Assembly: GCF_000499845.2 (NCBI RefSeq)
Contig: NC_023749.2
Location: 43,210,177-43,274,176, forward strand
DNA length: 64,000 nucleotides
Direction of reading: 5' to 3'
DNA from: Phaseolus vulgaris
Lineage: Eukaryota; Streptophyta; Magnoliopsida; Fabales; Fabaceae
Shown one piece after another: positions 22,200 through 33,937 of this stretch. The notes below the pieces were generated by a model, which did no database searches, had not been told where the DNA came from, and saw nothing but the letters and a program-made list of their open reading frames with translations. The number at the start of each line of letters is the position of its first letter. Position 1 is the first letter of the stretch. The position numbers and the translations under genes were made by a program.

Positions 22200-22985
22200 A
22201 ATAACCAATCCCTTATATCATTTTAGAAGCATTTTTTTTGTCTTGATTGCTTCTTCTCACTTACCAAAGATTGTTCAAGCTTACTATACCCTACATAATA
22301 TAGTAGGTGCGGGGTCACATTCTTTGATGCTATGTTTTGAGCTTTTTTCCTAAAATCCTGTGAGAAATGGAATAAAAAAGTGAATCAAATAATATTAAAT
22401 AATTAGTGTTATGATCAATAAATAAAATAATTAAGTAACTTTAATTACCGTCCACTGCTCAGATTCACGGCTTTCAACAAAATTATGCCATGTCTCCTCT
22501 TCAATATTAAAGTACCTTAAACAAGGATTTTACCTTTATAAGGTCCAAAAACATATTTCGACGTCAATTGTTACTTAAACTGACAAAATTTAATGGCGAC
22601 TGAAGATAGAACCTTCAATATTAGACTCTTCACATTAGGGATATCAAAATGTATGCAAAAAATACCATGAAATTGAAATTGATCAATTAATATTAAAAAG
22701 CAATATATGATAACAATAATAATGTATATGTTACCAGGATATCCTCCCATATCATGGTCTGGTAGACCTCTGACACATGATCCCACAAAGGTTTGAATAT
22801 GGAGATCTTCTCATGAGCAATGAATTCGAGATGGTGCTGACGTCAATGGTGACCGGTGTCTTGTTACCACTAGCACGTCTCAATGAGAGACGCCTGAGTC
22901 TAGTAGATCCTCTGGTGGATCTGCCAAAAGGGTGGTCAAAAGAAATCAGAGTATGTATAGTGGGTTGAATGTTCATATGTATATT
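22200..22985 (-). pseudogene. CACTA second gene (TNPD-like), 5' exons
   Basis: Three exon remnants can be aligned by eye to the plus-strand copy at 47937-48815. Exon 1 is about 22735-22985 (GRSTRGSTRLRRL, then VTIDVST, then after a frame break EKISIFKPLWDHVSE and MIWEDIL). Exon 2 is about 22445-22660 (DIPNVKSLILKVL, NIEEETWHNFVESRESEQW). Exon 3 is about 22210-22375 (KKAQNIASKNVTPHLL, KLEQSLVSEKK). The later exons, including the Ulp1-like end, are gone. In known CACTA systems the second gene supplies a DNA-binding accessory protein; that role is inferred. Confidence 0.7.
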
Positions 22986-23036
22986 CCTTCATTGTGGTCT
23001 TTACGGGTTGCATGTACATCATCATCTTTATTCATT

Positions 23037-23673
23037 ATCAATGGTTTGAATGAATAGGGGTTACCATTTCAATATTAGACAAGTCATCATCAATAGTCTC
23101 CCCTTGTTTCTTCCTATGTAAAAAACCATACCAATGTTCTGACGTAAGATCTTTAACATAGAAAACCTGAGATGCTTGTTGAACCATTATAATGGCTCAT
23201 CCTAATAACCTATCTTTCGAAAGTCCACTAATGTGAATCCTGATTCATCAATTTTTACCCCACTCTTATTGTCAACCCACTTACACTTGAAAATTGGAAT
23301 AAAAAAACTTAGTATAGTTAACCTCCCATATCTCTTCTATAACAGCTTAGTATGACATTGATCCAACTATAGGATTTGTATCTTCTAAAGTGGAAAACTG
23401 CATGGACTCGACTTAAAGAGTAACACCACAATTTTAAAGTATACTTTTTTCATCCATAGACTTCGTGTTAAATATACAATTGTTCATTAGGTAACCTATA
23501 AAAGAAATGACATCAAACTTCAATCCAGTAGCCAACCAGTTCAAGGTCTTCGATGTTGTTGAATCCTTTAAGACCTTGTCTTTAAATCAAGGCATGAAAG
23601 TTCTATTATGTTCCATCAAGACCCATTTCTCTTGGATTATTTACCTTCACAATTGCTTTATGAGCATATATGT
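23037..23673 (-). pseudogene. TNP2 transposase C-terminal part (left of the copia)
   Basis: Continues the minus-strand transposase broken at 31512 by the copia. Recognisable parts are IEEIWEVNYTKF, SGVKIDESGFTLVDFRKIG and VQQASQVFYVKD, matching the plus copy at 47480-47660. This is the region after the catalytic domain in TNP2 proteins (DUF4216-type). It ends at a stop 23037-23039 and has several internal stops. Confidence 0.8.
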
Positions 23674-24825
23674 TGTTGAACCAAAAGGTGTTCAAGCTTT
23701 GAAGAATCCAAATCCTTTGAAGGATGTTGAAGCCTCTGCTATGCTTGATGTTGTTGTGCTGGTTTAGCTTAGTTCTGGGGTAGTTTGGATGTTGTAATCC
23801 ACCCTTTGATTAAATCTAAAGCATTAGCATTCTCAATCTTTGTTAAAGTAAAAAGTTTTTATACTAAGTTAAAACAACCGATTGTTTTATCGAAACAACC
23901 GATTGTTTGTACTTAGGTGTTTTGAGAAAAAGATTGAAAACTGTTTTTAAAATGGTTGAACTGTTAAGTACCAAAACAACCGATTGATTCGAGGAAACAA
24001 CCGATTGTTTGTTTTGGGACCATAACAGAAAAACTGTTTTCTGTTTGACTGAGCTTTAAATGATGTAACTGCTTACGCTCCAGTCATTAAATTCCTTGAC
24101 CAATCTTTTAATGCAATTTAAGAGTTTGTTAAGATTTGATAACAAATTACATCTTTGAATATATTCAGAAAAACAGATTTGAGAATTAAGAATTTTTGAC
24201 AAGCTTTTCCTAAGAGTTTTGAGTTTTTCAAAGAACTGAGATTGCTAAGAGTTTGTGATTGATCAAAGTGTATGGAATAGGATTCTCCTTGTATTGATTT
24301 CAGATTATCTTCTGTAACAAATGTAATCCTTGTACTCTGTTAAACAAGTATTCGTTTATGTGTTTTACTGAGATTGGCTGTGTGTTCTTGAGGGGATCAA
24401 GAATAGCAATCTTAGTGTTGGTGTGTTGACCAAGGAGAGTGTGTTTCTTGAGGTGTTCAAGGTCATTCTCTTGGTTGTTCTGTATGTGATCAAGGTGTGA
24501 TTGCTTAGTGGATTTCCTCAGGGTTCTGAGAAGACTGGATGTAGCTTTGGGTTTGGAGTGAACCAGTATAAACAACTGTGTACAATTTCTCAATCCCTAT
24601 TTCTTTAAATTCAGTTTTGTCAATTGATAATTGGTATAAACAACCGATTGTTTCGGTAAAAGAACCGATTGTTTTTCCAGTATTGTGCTTTTGCTTTATG
24701 TTTTGAAAAACTGAATTCTTAATGAAGGTTTTCTTGAAGTATTTTTCATTCTAAGCTTAAAAGTGATCGAAAATCTTTCTTAAACAATTCACCCCCCCTC
24801 TCGTTTAAGGCCATATATTCTAACA
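23674..24825 (+). repeat. 5' LTR of the family-A copia
   Basis: Carries three dyad pairs: 23872/23893, 23974/23995 and 24639/24659 (starts). The 3' end is the C-rich ATTCACCCCCCCTCTCG. Confidence 0.95.
23872..23908 (+). repeat. Paired dyad motif in the family-A LTR
   Basis: Two copies of AAACAACCGATTGTTT start 21 bp apart. Each is a near-palindrome containing CAACCG and its partner CAATCG. The same arrangement recurs throughout the family; see findings. Confidence 0.9.
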
Positions 24826-24827
24826 AT

Positions 24828-24839
24828 TGGTATCAGAGC
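24828..24839 (+). other. Primer binding site
   Basis: TGGTATCAGAGC, complementary to the initiator-Met tRNA 3' end, two bases after the 5' LTR. Confidence 0.9.
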
Positions 24840-25069
24840 TTGGTTCTTGAAAGTTATTCAAGTTGATCAAAAAAAAATTTCTATGGCTGGATAACTATCT
24901 TTTGAGGAAGGTGCTTCAATATACAAACCACCTTTATTCTGTGGATTGAATTATAAGTGTTGGGAAGCAAGAATGAAAATCTTCATTGAATCTATTGATC
25001 AAAGAATTTGGGATTCAATTGAGAATGGTCCTAACATTCCAATGTTCAAAAAGGACAATTCTTTCATTG

Positions 25070-26214
25070 TGTATCGACCAGGACATCGGGTATGATGACG
25101 TGGCTTGCACGTGACTATGTGGGGCGAGCTCAGCGGAGCACGTGAGCAAGGGAAAGATGGATGATTCAGAGGTGGGCATAGTCGCCGGTTCATGGAGCTG
25201 GCGTTCTGCGATGAACATGGCCGGTTGTCGCCGGGTTTGTCTGTCATCGACGTGTTTGGCGATTGGCGATCAGGTAGCTTGATATCGCCACAGGAAGCAC
25301 GTTGCCGGATTTCTCGACAAGCTCAGTCGAAGCTGATGAAGGCCCAGAAGTGTAAGTTCAAGTGTACAACTCCAGTGAGGCGATTGTCGCGCCAACATAG
25401 GGCGTGAAAGGTGTGTGGGTTGAAGGGGACAGCTTGCCTATCAGCGACAGGATTCCCAGAGTGGACATTCGTTGGTGGCAGGGTTTCCTCAGCCGGAACA
25501 TGCATGGCGCAGCGATAAGGAGGGTGCCATTAGCGACAAGCGATATCACAGACATCGTGCACTTTGCTGCACCCGATACTCGCCTTGTCGGGTGGTGTTC
25601 TAGAGCATATTGCGTGTTACCTTGCCCCATGGGTAGATGACTTAGCTGCTCGGCTGGTCACTACACAGAAATAACGTTCAAGTCGCACCAACCCAGATGA
25701 CGACACGTGTAGGGTTGGATGCTATCCGTTTTTCCAACCCAGATGACGACACGTGTAGGGCTGGGTGCAATAGAGAAACGACGCTCGAGTTACCCTAGCT
25801 CAGATGATGACACGTGTAGGGTTGGGCGCTACCTGCTATCCCAGCCCAGATGGCGACACGTGCAGGGCTGGATGTGAGCCACGCATCCAAAAGCATAACG
25901 GCCTGGAGAGAGAAGAAACCTAGCTATAAAGGTAAACTTAACAGAATTTGCAGAGGTACGTTTTCATTACGGCTCATTCTACTAAGGTTGTGTGCCTTTA
26001 GTACGGTTCTTCAGAGCATATTTTCTCTGAGTTTTGGGTGTTCTTGTTACTGACTTGAGCGTCGGAGCGCCACGGGCCGTAGAGGCGCCACCTTGTGTTT
26101 TCAGGTTTTCTGAGGAAGCTCTTGTGGTGTGAACTTGAAGGGCACGTGGAGTCAAGATGGTGAGGAGGTTCGTGACGAGGCAACGCTTTGATGCTAAGTC
26201 AACCGGCAGGATCA
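25070..26214 (+). mobile_element. GC-rich solo LTR inside gag
   Basis: Starts TGTATCGACC, ends CAGGATCA, and is flanked by CATTG at 25065-25069 and 26215-26219. It is much more GC-rich than its surroundings. A TATA-like AGCTATAAAGG lies near 25922. The 3' part has TTACTGACTTGAGCGTCGG and GCGCCACGGGCCG, blocks I associate with plant Ty3/gypsy LTR ends, so the lineage is probably gypsy. It holds seven CACGTG sites. No related internal sequence is in the window. Confidence 0.88.
25688..25871 (+). promoter_or_regulatory. Four G-box hairpin repeats in the solo LTR
   Basis: Four units of about 31 bp with complementary arms (CCAACCC...GGGTTGG) around GATGACGACACGTGTAG. CACGTG cores start at 25704, 25750, 25811 and 25857 (steps 46, 61, 46). 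CACGTG is the plant G-box bound by bZIP and bHLH factors; they lie upstream of the TATA-like box, so an enhancer role is likely but unproven. Confidence 0.75.
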
Positions 26215-26974
26215 CATTGCAAAACCTTTGTCCAAATGGACAAATGATGAATGTAAGATGGCCCAGCTTGATCGGTCTGCTCAAAACATTATAGCTTCTG
26301 CACTAGATACTAATGAATTTTTAAGAATATCAAAGTGCAAAATTGCTAAGGAAATGTGGGAGACACTCAAGGCTGCTCATGAACCAAAGGAAGCAATGAC
26401 AAAGAGTCAAGCAAGAAGGAAAAGAAGGCAAAACAAGAAAAGCCCAAATCTTTGCTTCATGGCCAGAAGGGAGGATGACTCAAGTAGTGTAAGTTCATCA
26501 AACTCTTCAAACTCTGAAAATTATGGTCAATTGCTTCAAGCCTTTCAAGAAACGCATGAAGAAGCCAACCGATTGGCTCTCTTGAACAATCGGTTAAAAG
26601 AAAAGAACAGCTGGCTTGAAAACAGAGTAAAGACACTGGAAGAGGATTTAGAACATTCAAAAACAGATTTTGAAAATCTGGAAATCATTTACATAAACTC
26701 CTTTTGCAAGTGTGATACTTTAGTTTGTGAAAATTGCGAAAATCTTGAAAAGAAGGTCCACTATCTTGTTAAAACAGTGGATAAGCTTTCTAAAGGCCAA
26801 TCCAACTTTGAGAGTGTTCTAGCATCTCAAAACTTCGTTTTTGGAAAATCTGGATTAGGTTTTAATCCAGAAAACAAACAAGATAGATTTTCAAAATCAT
26901 TTTCGAAAATACCAGAAAAACAATCGATTGGACCATCAAATCTTTGTACTTGAAAATCTCTTTTGTAGGAAATC

Positions 26975-29900
26975 TTGGAGGAGAGCAAGCAACTATGGTA
27001 CTTGGATAGTGGATGCTCCAAGCATATGACAGAGGACAAATCAAAGTTCCTGAGTATCTCCTTTAAGCAAGAGGGTCATGTCACCTATGGAGACAACAAC
27101 AAAGGAAGAATCCTTGGGAGAGGATCCATAGGAGATGAGAACATCTTGGTAATCCATGATGTACTTTTTTTTTAAGGCCTAAAGCATAATCTGCTGAGCA
27201 TTAGCCAACTTTGTGACAAGGGATATCAAGTGATGTTCAAGTCAAACACATGTGAAATCTGTCTACCCAACACCAAAGAGGTAATGTTGGTAGGTAAGAG
27301 AGTTAATAATGTGTATCTTCTAGATATCTCTTCACCATGTTCAATTGGATGTCTTCTATCCAAGCAAGATGAATCTTGGCTTTGGCATAGAAAAATTGCT
27401 CATATTCACATGAATCATTTGAACAAGCTAATCTCAAAGGATCTTGTGATTGGGCTGCCAAAACTCAAGTTTGAGAGGGATCATATTTGTGAAGCATGCC
27501 AAAAAGGGAAACAAGTGAAAAGTTCTTTCAAAATTAAAAATGTTGTTTCTTCTTTGAGACCTCTTGAACTTCTTCACATGGATCTCTTTGGACCCTCAAG
27601 AACTACGAGTCTTGGTGGAAATTATTATGCTCTTGTTATTGTTGATGATTTCTCTAGGTACACTTGGACTCTTTTCTTGGAATCAAAGAGTGTGCCTTTG
27701 CTGCATTCAAAAAGCTAGCAAGAAGACTACAAAACACAAAGAACAACAACATAGGTTCTATAAGGAGTGATCATGGAGGAGAATTTCAGAATGAGAAGTT
27801 TAGCAAATTCTGTGAGAAGTTGGGAATTTTGCACAATTTCTCTGCTCCAAGAACACCACAACAAAATGGAGTTGTAGAGAGGAAGAACAGGTCTCTTGAA
27901 GAGCTTGCAAGGACAATGCTTAGTGAATCATCACTTCCTAAGTATTTCTGGGCAGATGCAGTGAGCACCTCTTGTTATGTGATGAATAGGGTGCTTATAA
28001 GGCCCATTTTGAAGAAAACCCCATATGAAATTTTCAATGGAAGGAAGCCCAACATCAGTCACCTCAAAGTCTTTGGCTGCAGCTGTTTCGTTCTCAACAA
28101 TGGAAAGGAAAGCTTGGGAAAGTGTTATGAGAAAGTGGACCTTGGTATCTTCATTGGTTATTCACTCACAAGTCATGCATATAGAGTCTACAACAAGAGG
28201 TTGATGACTGTAGAAGAATCAGTTCACGTTGTCTTTGATGAGGTAGATCGCAGAATCAATCAAATTCCAAAGACCAGTGTTGAAGAAGATTAACAGAGCA
28301 TCAGTTTGGAGAAGCTGGAAATCTGTGCAGAAAAACAACCGGTTGATTCGCAGAAACAACCGATTGAAATTCTGCAACAGAGTGAGCTGCCCAAGGAGTG
28401 GAGGATTCCTAGAGATCTGTCAGTGGATAACATCATAGAGCAGATAAAGGAAGGTGTCTCCACACGTAGCTCCATCTCAAACTTTTGCAAGCACACAGCT
28501 TTTGTCTCTCAAATTGAACCAAAGTCAATTGAGGAAGCTCTCAAGGATGAGAAGTGGGTTGAAGCTATGCATGAAGAGCTAAATCAGTTTGAAAGGAATA
28601 AGGTATGGTTTCTTGTCCCTAAAACTAATGAAATGAATATTATTGGTTCGAAATGGGTTTTCAGGAACAAGCTAGATGAGGATGGTGTGATCACGAGGAA
28701 CAAGGCAAGGCTAGTTGCAAAAGGCTACAATCAAGAAGAGGGCATAGATTATGGTGAAACCTTTGCTCCTGTTGCTAGATTGGAGGCTGTGAGGCTGCTG
28801 CTGGCTTTTTTGTGTATGGGTGGTTTTAAACTCTTCCAAATGGATGTCAAGAGTGCCTTCTTGAATGGCTACATCAATGAGGAAGTTTATGTAGATCAAC
28901 CACCGGGATTTGAAGATCACAAGTATCCCAACCATGTCTTCAAGTTCAAGAAAGCTTTGTATGGACTGAAACAAGCTCCAAGGCAGTGGTATGAGAGGCT
29001 TAGCAACTTTCTGCTATCTCATGGATATCAAAGAGGAATGGTAGACAAGACTCTCTTCATCAAGAAGTCAAATGCAGAAATAATTCTTGTGCAAATCTAT
29101 GTTGATGATATCATCTTTGGTGCTACACAACATAGATTGTGTGAAGAATTTGTGGCTGCAATGAAAGGTGAGTTTGAAATGTCTATGATGGGAGAACTAT
29201 CTTTCTTTCTTGGATTGCAGGTTAAGCAAACGAAGGATGGGATCTTCTTGAGTCAATCAAAGTATTGCAAAGAAATTTGAAATGGAGAATTGCAAAGAAC
29301 CAAGCACTCTAATGGCATCAAGCTGTTACATGGATGCTGATGCTGCTGGAAAAAGTGTAAATCAAACAAAATACAAAGGATTGATTGGATCTTTGCTATA
29401 TCTAACAGCTAGTAGGCCGGACTTCATGTTTGCGGTGTGTCTATGTGCAAGATATCAAGCAAATCCTAAAGAGTCACATTTCAAAGCTGCAAAAAGAATT
29501 CTGAAATATCTCAAAGGAACATCATCTGTAGGATTATGGTATCCTTCTCATTCTCCAATACATTTAATTGGTTATTCAGATTCTGAATTTGCAGGTTGTA
29601 AGCTAGATAGAAAGAGCACAAGTGGCACTTGTTACCTTTTTGGCTCAAGCCTAAACTCATGGCATAGCAAGAACCAAACATGTGTTGCTCTCTCTACTAC
29701 TGAGGCTGAATATATAGCTGCTGGTAGCTGCTGTGCACAGATTCTCTAGCTCAAACAACAACTTGCATATTTTGGTTTACAAATGAGCAAGGTTCCTTTG
29801 ATGTGTGATAACACAAGTGCCATCAATCTTACCAAAAATTAGATTCAACACTCAAGGACCAAACATATTGAGATAAGGCATCATTTCATCAGGGATCATG

Positions 29901-30040
29901 TACAAAATGGGAACGGTGAAGTGAAGTTTGTGGAGACCACACTGCAGTTAGCTGACATCTTCACAAAGCCTTTACCAAAAGAGAGGTTTTTCTTCTTAAG
30001 AAATGAGTTAGGTATCCTTGATTTTAATAATCACTCCTAA
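26975..30040 (+). pseudogene. Polyprotein of the family-A copia: protease, integrase, RT, RNase H
   Basis: Protease: LWYLDSGCSKHMT at about 26995. A stop follows at 27173, then HNLLSISQLCDKGYQVMF. Integrase: H..H..CEACQKGKQ, MDLFGP, VDDFSRYTW, a frame change at about 27665-27715, RSDHGGEF and PQQNGVVERKNR, with the three DDE acids present. A stop at 28291 separates the tail. RT (28560-29270): KWVFRNKLDEDG, MDVKSAFLNG and catalytic YVDDIIFG. A small deletion at 29278 shifts the frame. RNase H: SDSEFAGCKLDRKSTSG, STTEAEYI, a W-to-stop at 29747, a stop at 29840, then HIEIRHHFIRD and LADIFTKPLP to 30040. Every catalytic block is present but broken by about six lesions. Confidence 0.92.
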
Positions 30041-30346
30041 ATCTGTTTTTGGTACATGCTAAAGTCCTTTTGTGAAGACAAATAGGGGGAGAATTAATTG
30101 GTTCTTGTATATATTTATCTGATACTGTATAAAATGTTAAAATCTCTGATATGAAAGTGTTTTCTACTGCTGCTGATAGAAACAACCGATTGTTTCGTGT
30201 AAACAACCGATTGTTTATCATGTTTTAAATGCTTTGAATGAGTAATAAACTGACTTGCTGCTGTAAGAAGCTTTGGACAGTATAAATGCTATTTTTGCAG
30301 GAACTACTTCAGATCAAACACAAGCACTAGGGATTTGTCTTCATCA
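30041..30346 (+). other. 3' untranslated region of the copia with a dyad pair
   Basis: No env-like frame is seen between RNase H and the 3' LTR. A pair of AAACAACCGATTGTTT starts at 30180 and 30201. Confidence 0.75.
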
Positions 30347-30359
30347 AATAGGGGGAGAT
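30347..30359 (+). other. Polypurine tract
   Basis: AAATAGGGGGAGA immediately before the 3' LTR; a second AATAGGGGGAGA copy sits at 30083-30094. Confidence 0.85.
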
Positions 30360-31511
30360 TGTTGAACCAAGTGGTGTTCAAGCTTTGAAGAATCCAAATC
30401 CTTTGAAGGATGTTGAAGCCTCTGCTATGCTTGATGTTGCTGTGCTGGTTTAGCTTAGTTCTGGGGTAGTTTGGATGTTGTAATCCACCCTTTGATTAAA
30501 TCTAAAGCATTACCATTCTCAATCTTTGTTAGAGTAAAATGTTTTCAAACTAAGTTAAAACAACCGATTGTTTTATCGAAACAACCGATTGTTTGTACTT
30601 AGGTGTTTTGAGAAAAAGATTGAAAATTGTTTTTAAAATGGTTGAATTGTTAAGTACCAAAACAATCGATTGATTCGAGGAAACAACCGATTGTTTGTTT
30701 TGGGACCATAACAGAAAAACTGTTTTCTGTTTGACTGAGCTCTAAATGATTTAACTGCTTACGCTCCAGTCATTAAATGTTTTGACCAATCTTTTAATGC
30801 ATTTTAAGAGTTTGTTAAGATTTGAAAACAAATTACATCTTTGAATATATTCAGAAAAACAGATTTGAGAATTAAGAATTTTTGACAAGTTTTTCCTAAG
30901 AGTTTTGAGATTTTCAAAGAACTGAGATTGCTAAGAGTTTGTGATTGATCAAAGTGTATGGAATAGGATTCTCCTTGTATTGATTTCAGATTATCTTCTG
31001 TAACAAGTGTAATCCTTTTACTTTGTTGAACAAGTATTCGTTTATGTGTTTTGTTGAGATTGGCTGTGTGTTCTTGAGGGGATCAAGATCAACAATCTTA
31101 GTGTTGGTGTGCTGACCAAGGAGAGTGTGTTTCTTGAGGTGTTCAAGGTCATTCTCTTGGTTGTTGTGTAAGTGATCAAGGTGTGATTTCTTAGTGGATT
31201 TCCTCAGGGTTCTGAGAAGACTGGATGTAGCTCTAGGTTTGGAGTGAACCAGTATAAACAACTGTGTACAATTTCTCTATCCCTATTTCTTTAAATTCAG
31301 TTTTGTCAATTGATAATTGGTATAAACAACCGATTGTTTCAGTAAAACAACCAATTGTTTTTCCAATATTGTGATTTTGCTTTATGTTTTGAAAAACTGA
31401 ATTCTTAATCAAGGTTTTCTTGACGTATTTTTCATTCTAAGCTTAAAAGTGATCGAAAATCTTTCTTAAACAATTCATCCCCCCTCTCGTTTAGGACCAT
31501 ATATTCTAACA
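30360..31511 (+). repeat. 3' LTR of the family-A copia
   Basis: Matches 23674-24825 along its length; dyad pairs start at 30558/30579, 30660/30681 and 31324/31345. Confidence 0.95.
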
Positions 31512-33937
31512 TATGTAAGGTATAACCTCATTAGTGTTATTTAATATATACAAATGTGCTTGCAAGACTTCTGATCGAGATTTTCTTACCACATGTACGC
31601 CAAGTAAATATTTACTTATAGAATGCATGTGGTGCCTTGAATTGGTTGGAAGACCTATTGGATTTGCTTTTGACATGTACTCTGAACCAAATTCAATACT
31701 TTCTTTATGTACCTTTCAATCTTTAAAGCTTCTGGACAATAATGTTTTTTAACATACCCTTTCAAAAATTTCATATACCATTCAACATGATACATCCATC
31801 TTAAGTACACTGGTCCACGAAATCTAACATCTCTTACCAGATGCACAACTAGATGAACCATGATTTCAAAAAAGGATGGAGGAAAAACATCTCCAATTCA
31901 CACAAGATAACAACAATTTCATCTTGAAGTTCATTTAACTTTATTGGATCAATGACTTTACAACAAATGGAAGAGAAGAATAAACACAATCTGGTTATGG
32001 TATGTCTAACATTTTTTGGTAAGATCCCACAAAAAGCTACTGGAAACAATTGTTGCATCAAGATGTGACAATCATGAGAGTTCAACCCAATTAGCCTCAA
32101 ATCTTGCATTGATACTAGGATGTTCACATTTGATGAATGTCCTTGTAAAACTTTCACACCCTTTAGACATTGGCAAAAACTTATTTTTTCATCTTTTGAC
32201 ACGGTGTAACAGGTTGGGGGCAAATATGTATGCTTACCCACTTGTATTGGTGCCAACTCGCCTCGTATGTTCATCTCAATTCAATCTAAATGAGTATTTA
32301 GACCATCGTTTTGTTTTTTCATTAATGTTAAGAAGTGTACCAATTAAACTATCACAAACATTATTCTCAACATGCATTACATCGATATAATGTCTAACTT
32401 CCAACTTCGACCAATACAGGGTCAAAGAAGATTGATTTCTTCCATATGATTGTCACAGAGGACTTATTTTTCGACTTACCGAAGGTGTGTTATATGTTAT
32501 TTACCTTTTCATAAACCTCAACACTAGTTAATGGAGATGGTGGACTGCCAGTCTCTTGATGTCCATTAAAGGATTTTTTCAATCTCTGTTAAGGATGATG
32601 ACTTTTAAGAAACCTCTGATGCCAAAGATATATTGTCTTCCTTCGATGGTTCAATTGTTGAGAAGCCGTGTCTTCTTCATATATTGGACATGCTTTATGA
32701 CCCTTAACATTATACCCTGATAAGTTACCATATGCCGAAAAGTCATTAATGGTGCAAAATAACATGGCATGCATCTTGAAAGTTTCATTAGCAAATCCGT
32801 TAAATACTTCAACACCCTGATCCCACATTAACTTTAAATCTTCAATTAGGGGACTTAGATAAACATCTATGTCATTTCCTGGCTGGCTTGGACCGGATAT
32901 CATCATAGACAATATCATGTATTTTTTATTCATGCATAATTCCTGAGGTAAGTTGTGATTCGTACTCATATTACCAAACATATTCATTCCATTTGTAGTT
33001 AAACCAAGTCAGATATTTTTTGAATCTTTACCAAAAATCGGGAAACTCATCATCAAATTTCTTCCATTGAATAGAATCAGCTTGATAGCTGCACATGTCA
33101 TCACATTTCCTCTCATCTACATGCCATCTAAGATTCTTAGCATCATTTAAGTTTGAAAACAAACACTTCATCCTTGTAATGATAGGAAGATACCATATGA
33201 CCTTCATTGGGGGTCCATGCTTTTCCATCTCTTCAATAGTATCCTCATTTTTTCGTTTCAACTTATAACGTGATAATCCACACCTCGGACAATTTTTCAA
33301 CAATTCAAAATCCTTCCTGTATAATATACAATCATTAGGACATGCATATATCTTTTTGTACTCCAAACCCATCGGACAATGAATATTTTTGGCCTAATAA
33401 TTACGATTAGGTAGAGTATTTCCCTTTGAAAGCATCTCCTTCAACAATTGAAGCAATTCCGTGAAGCTTTTATCAGTCCATCAATTTATTCAATTCATTA
33501 ATCTTAACACCGTTGATAACTGTGTGAAGTTAGTTGATCTAAGATACAATGGAGTCTCCATACAGCTTGACATACTTGCATATCCATGTGCTTCTGCAAA
33601 AGCCTCGTGTCCTACAATCAATCATCATGTACTTCATCATGCAGTGCATCATCCATGGTGGACCGAACATATTCTTGGGATACAGATACACTTGGTAAAT
33701 TTAATAATTCACCATGTCATGTCCAAGTTGTATAAGATTGTAGAAACCCCTCACATAGAAGGTGCTTTCTGGTTTTGTTAACATAAAATCTCCTCCCATT
33801 CAAACAATTAATGCACACACACTTACTGGATCATGACCACTACCATTAGCGTTACGTTGCGCAAATTGTATAAATTCTTCTACTCCTCTTTTATACTCAT
33901 CACTTATGTGAACTAAGTTAATCCAATCTTGATCCAT
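31512..33937 (-). pseudogene. TNP2 transposase, N-terminal and catalytic part (CACTA 2)
   Basis: Starts with MDQDWINLVHISDEYKRGVE (ATG at 33935-33937), the transposase-associated N-terminal domain. Then GLEYKKIYACPNDCILYRKD with two CxxC-type pairs (33028-33372), NMFGNMSTNHNLP and GNDIDVYLSPLIEDLKLMW (32589-32987), LNSHDCHILMQQLFPVAF (31849-32274), and FRGPVYLRWMYHVEWYMKFL up to the copia at 31511. This is the TNP2/Transposase_21 family that cuts CACTA ends. Stops and frame changes occur between the blocks, for example 32275-32588. The gene continues at 23673 on the other side of the copia. Confidence 0.9.

Larger units (their letters stand above)
24883..26951 (+). pseudogene. Gag of the family-A copia, split by a solo LTR
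   Basis: N-terminal part 24883-25069: MAG, a stop (TAA), then LSFEEGASIYKPPLFCGLNY and KCWEARMKIFIESIDQ. The reading resumes after the LTR at about 26215 with KPLSKWTNDECKMAQLD and IIASALDTNEFLRIS, the copia gag (UBN2-type) core. There is then an apparent deletion up to KEAMTKSQARRKRRQ, a long polar segment predicted coiled-coil (about 26540-26800: HEEANRLALLNNRLKEKN and on), and a stop at 26951. No clear CCHC knuckle remains. Gag would form the particle shell; the LTR, early stop and deletion abolish it. Confidence 0.85.
23674..31511 (+). mobile_element. Complete SIRE-type copia, family A
   Basis: LTRs at 23674-24825 and 30360-31511 (1152 bp each) open TGTTGAACCA and end ATATTCTAACA. TATGT flanks both sides (23669-23673 and 31512-31516), a proper 5-bp target duplication. 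Primer site, gag, protease, integrase, RT, RNase H and polypurine tract are in copia order. The LTRs differ by a few percent by eye. The length, the coiled-coil gag and the long LTR point to the SIRE group. It inserted into the TNP2 gene of CACTA element 2 and later received a solo LTR in gag. Confidence 0.95.
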
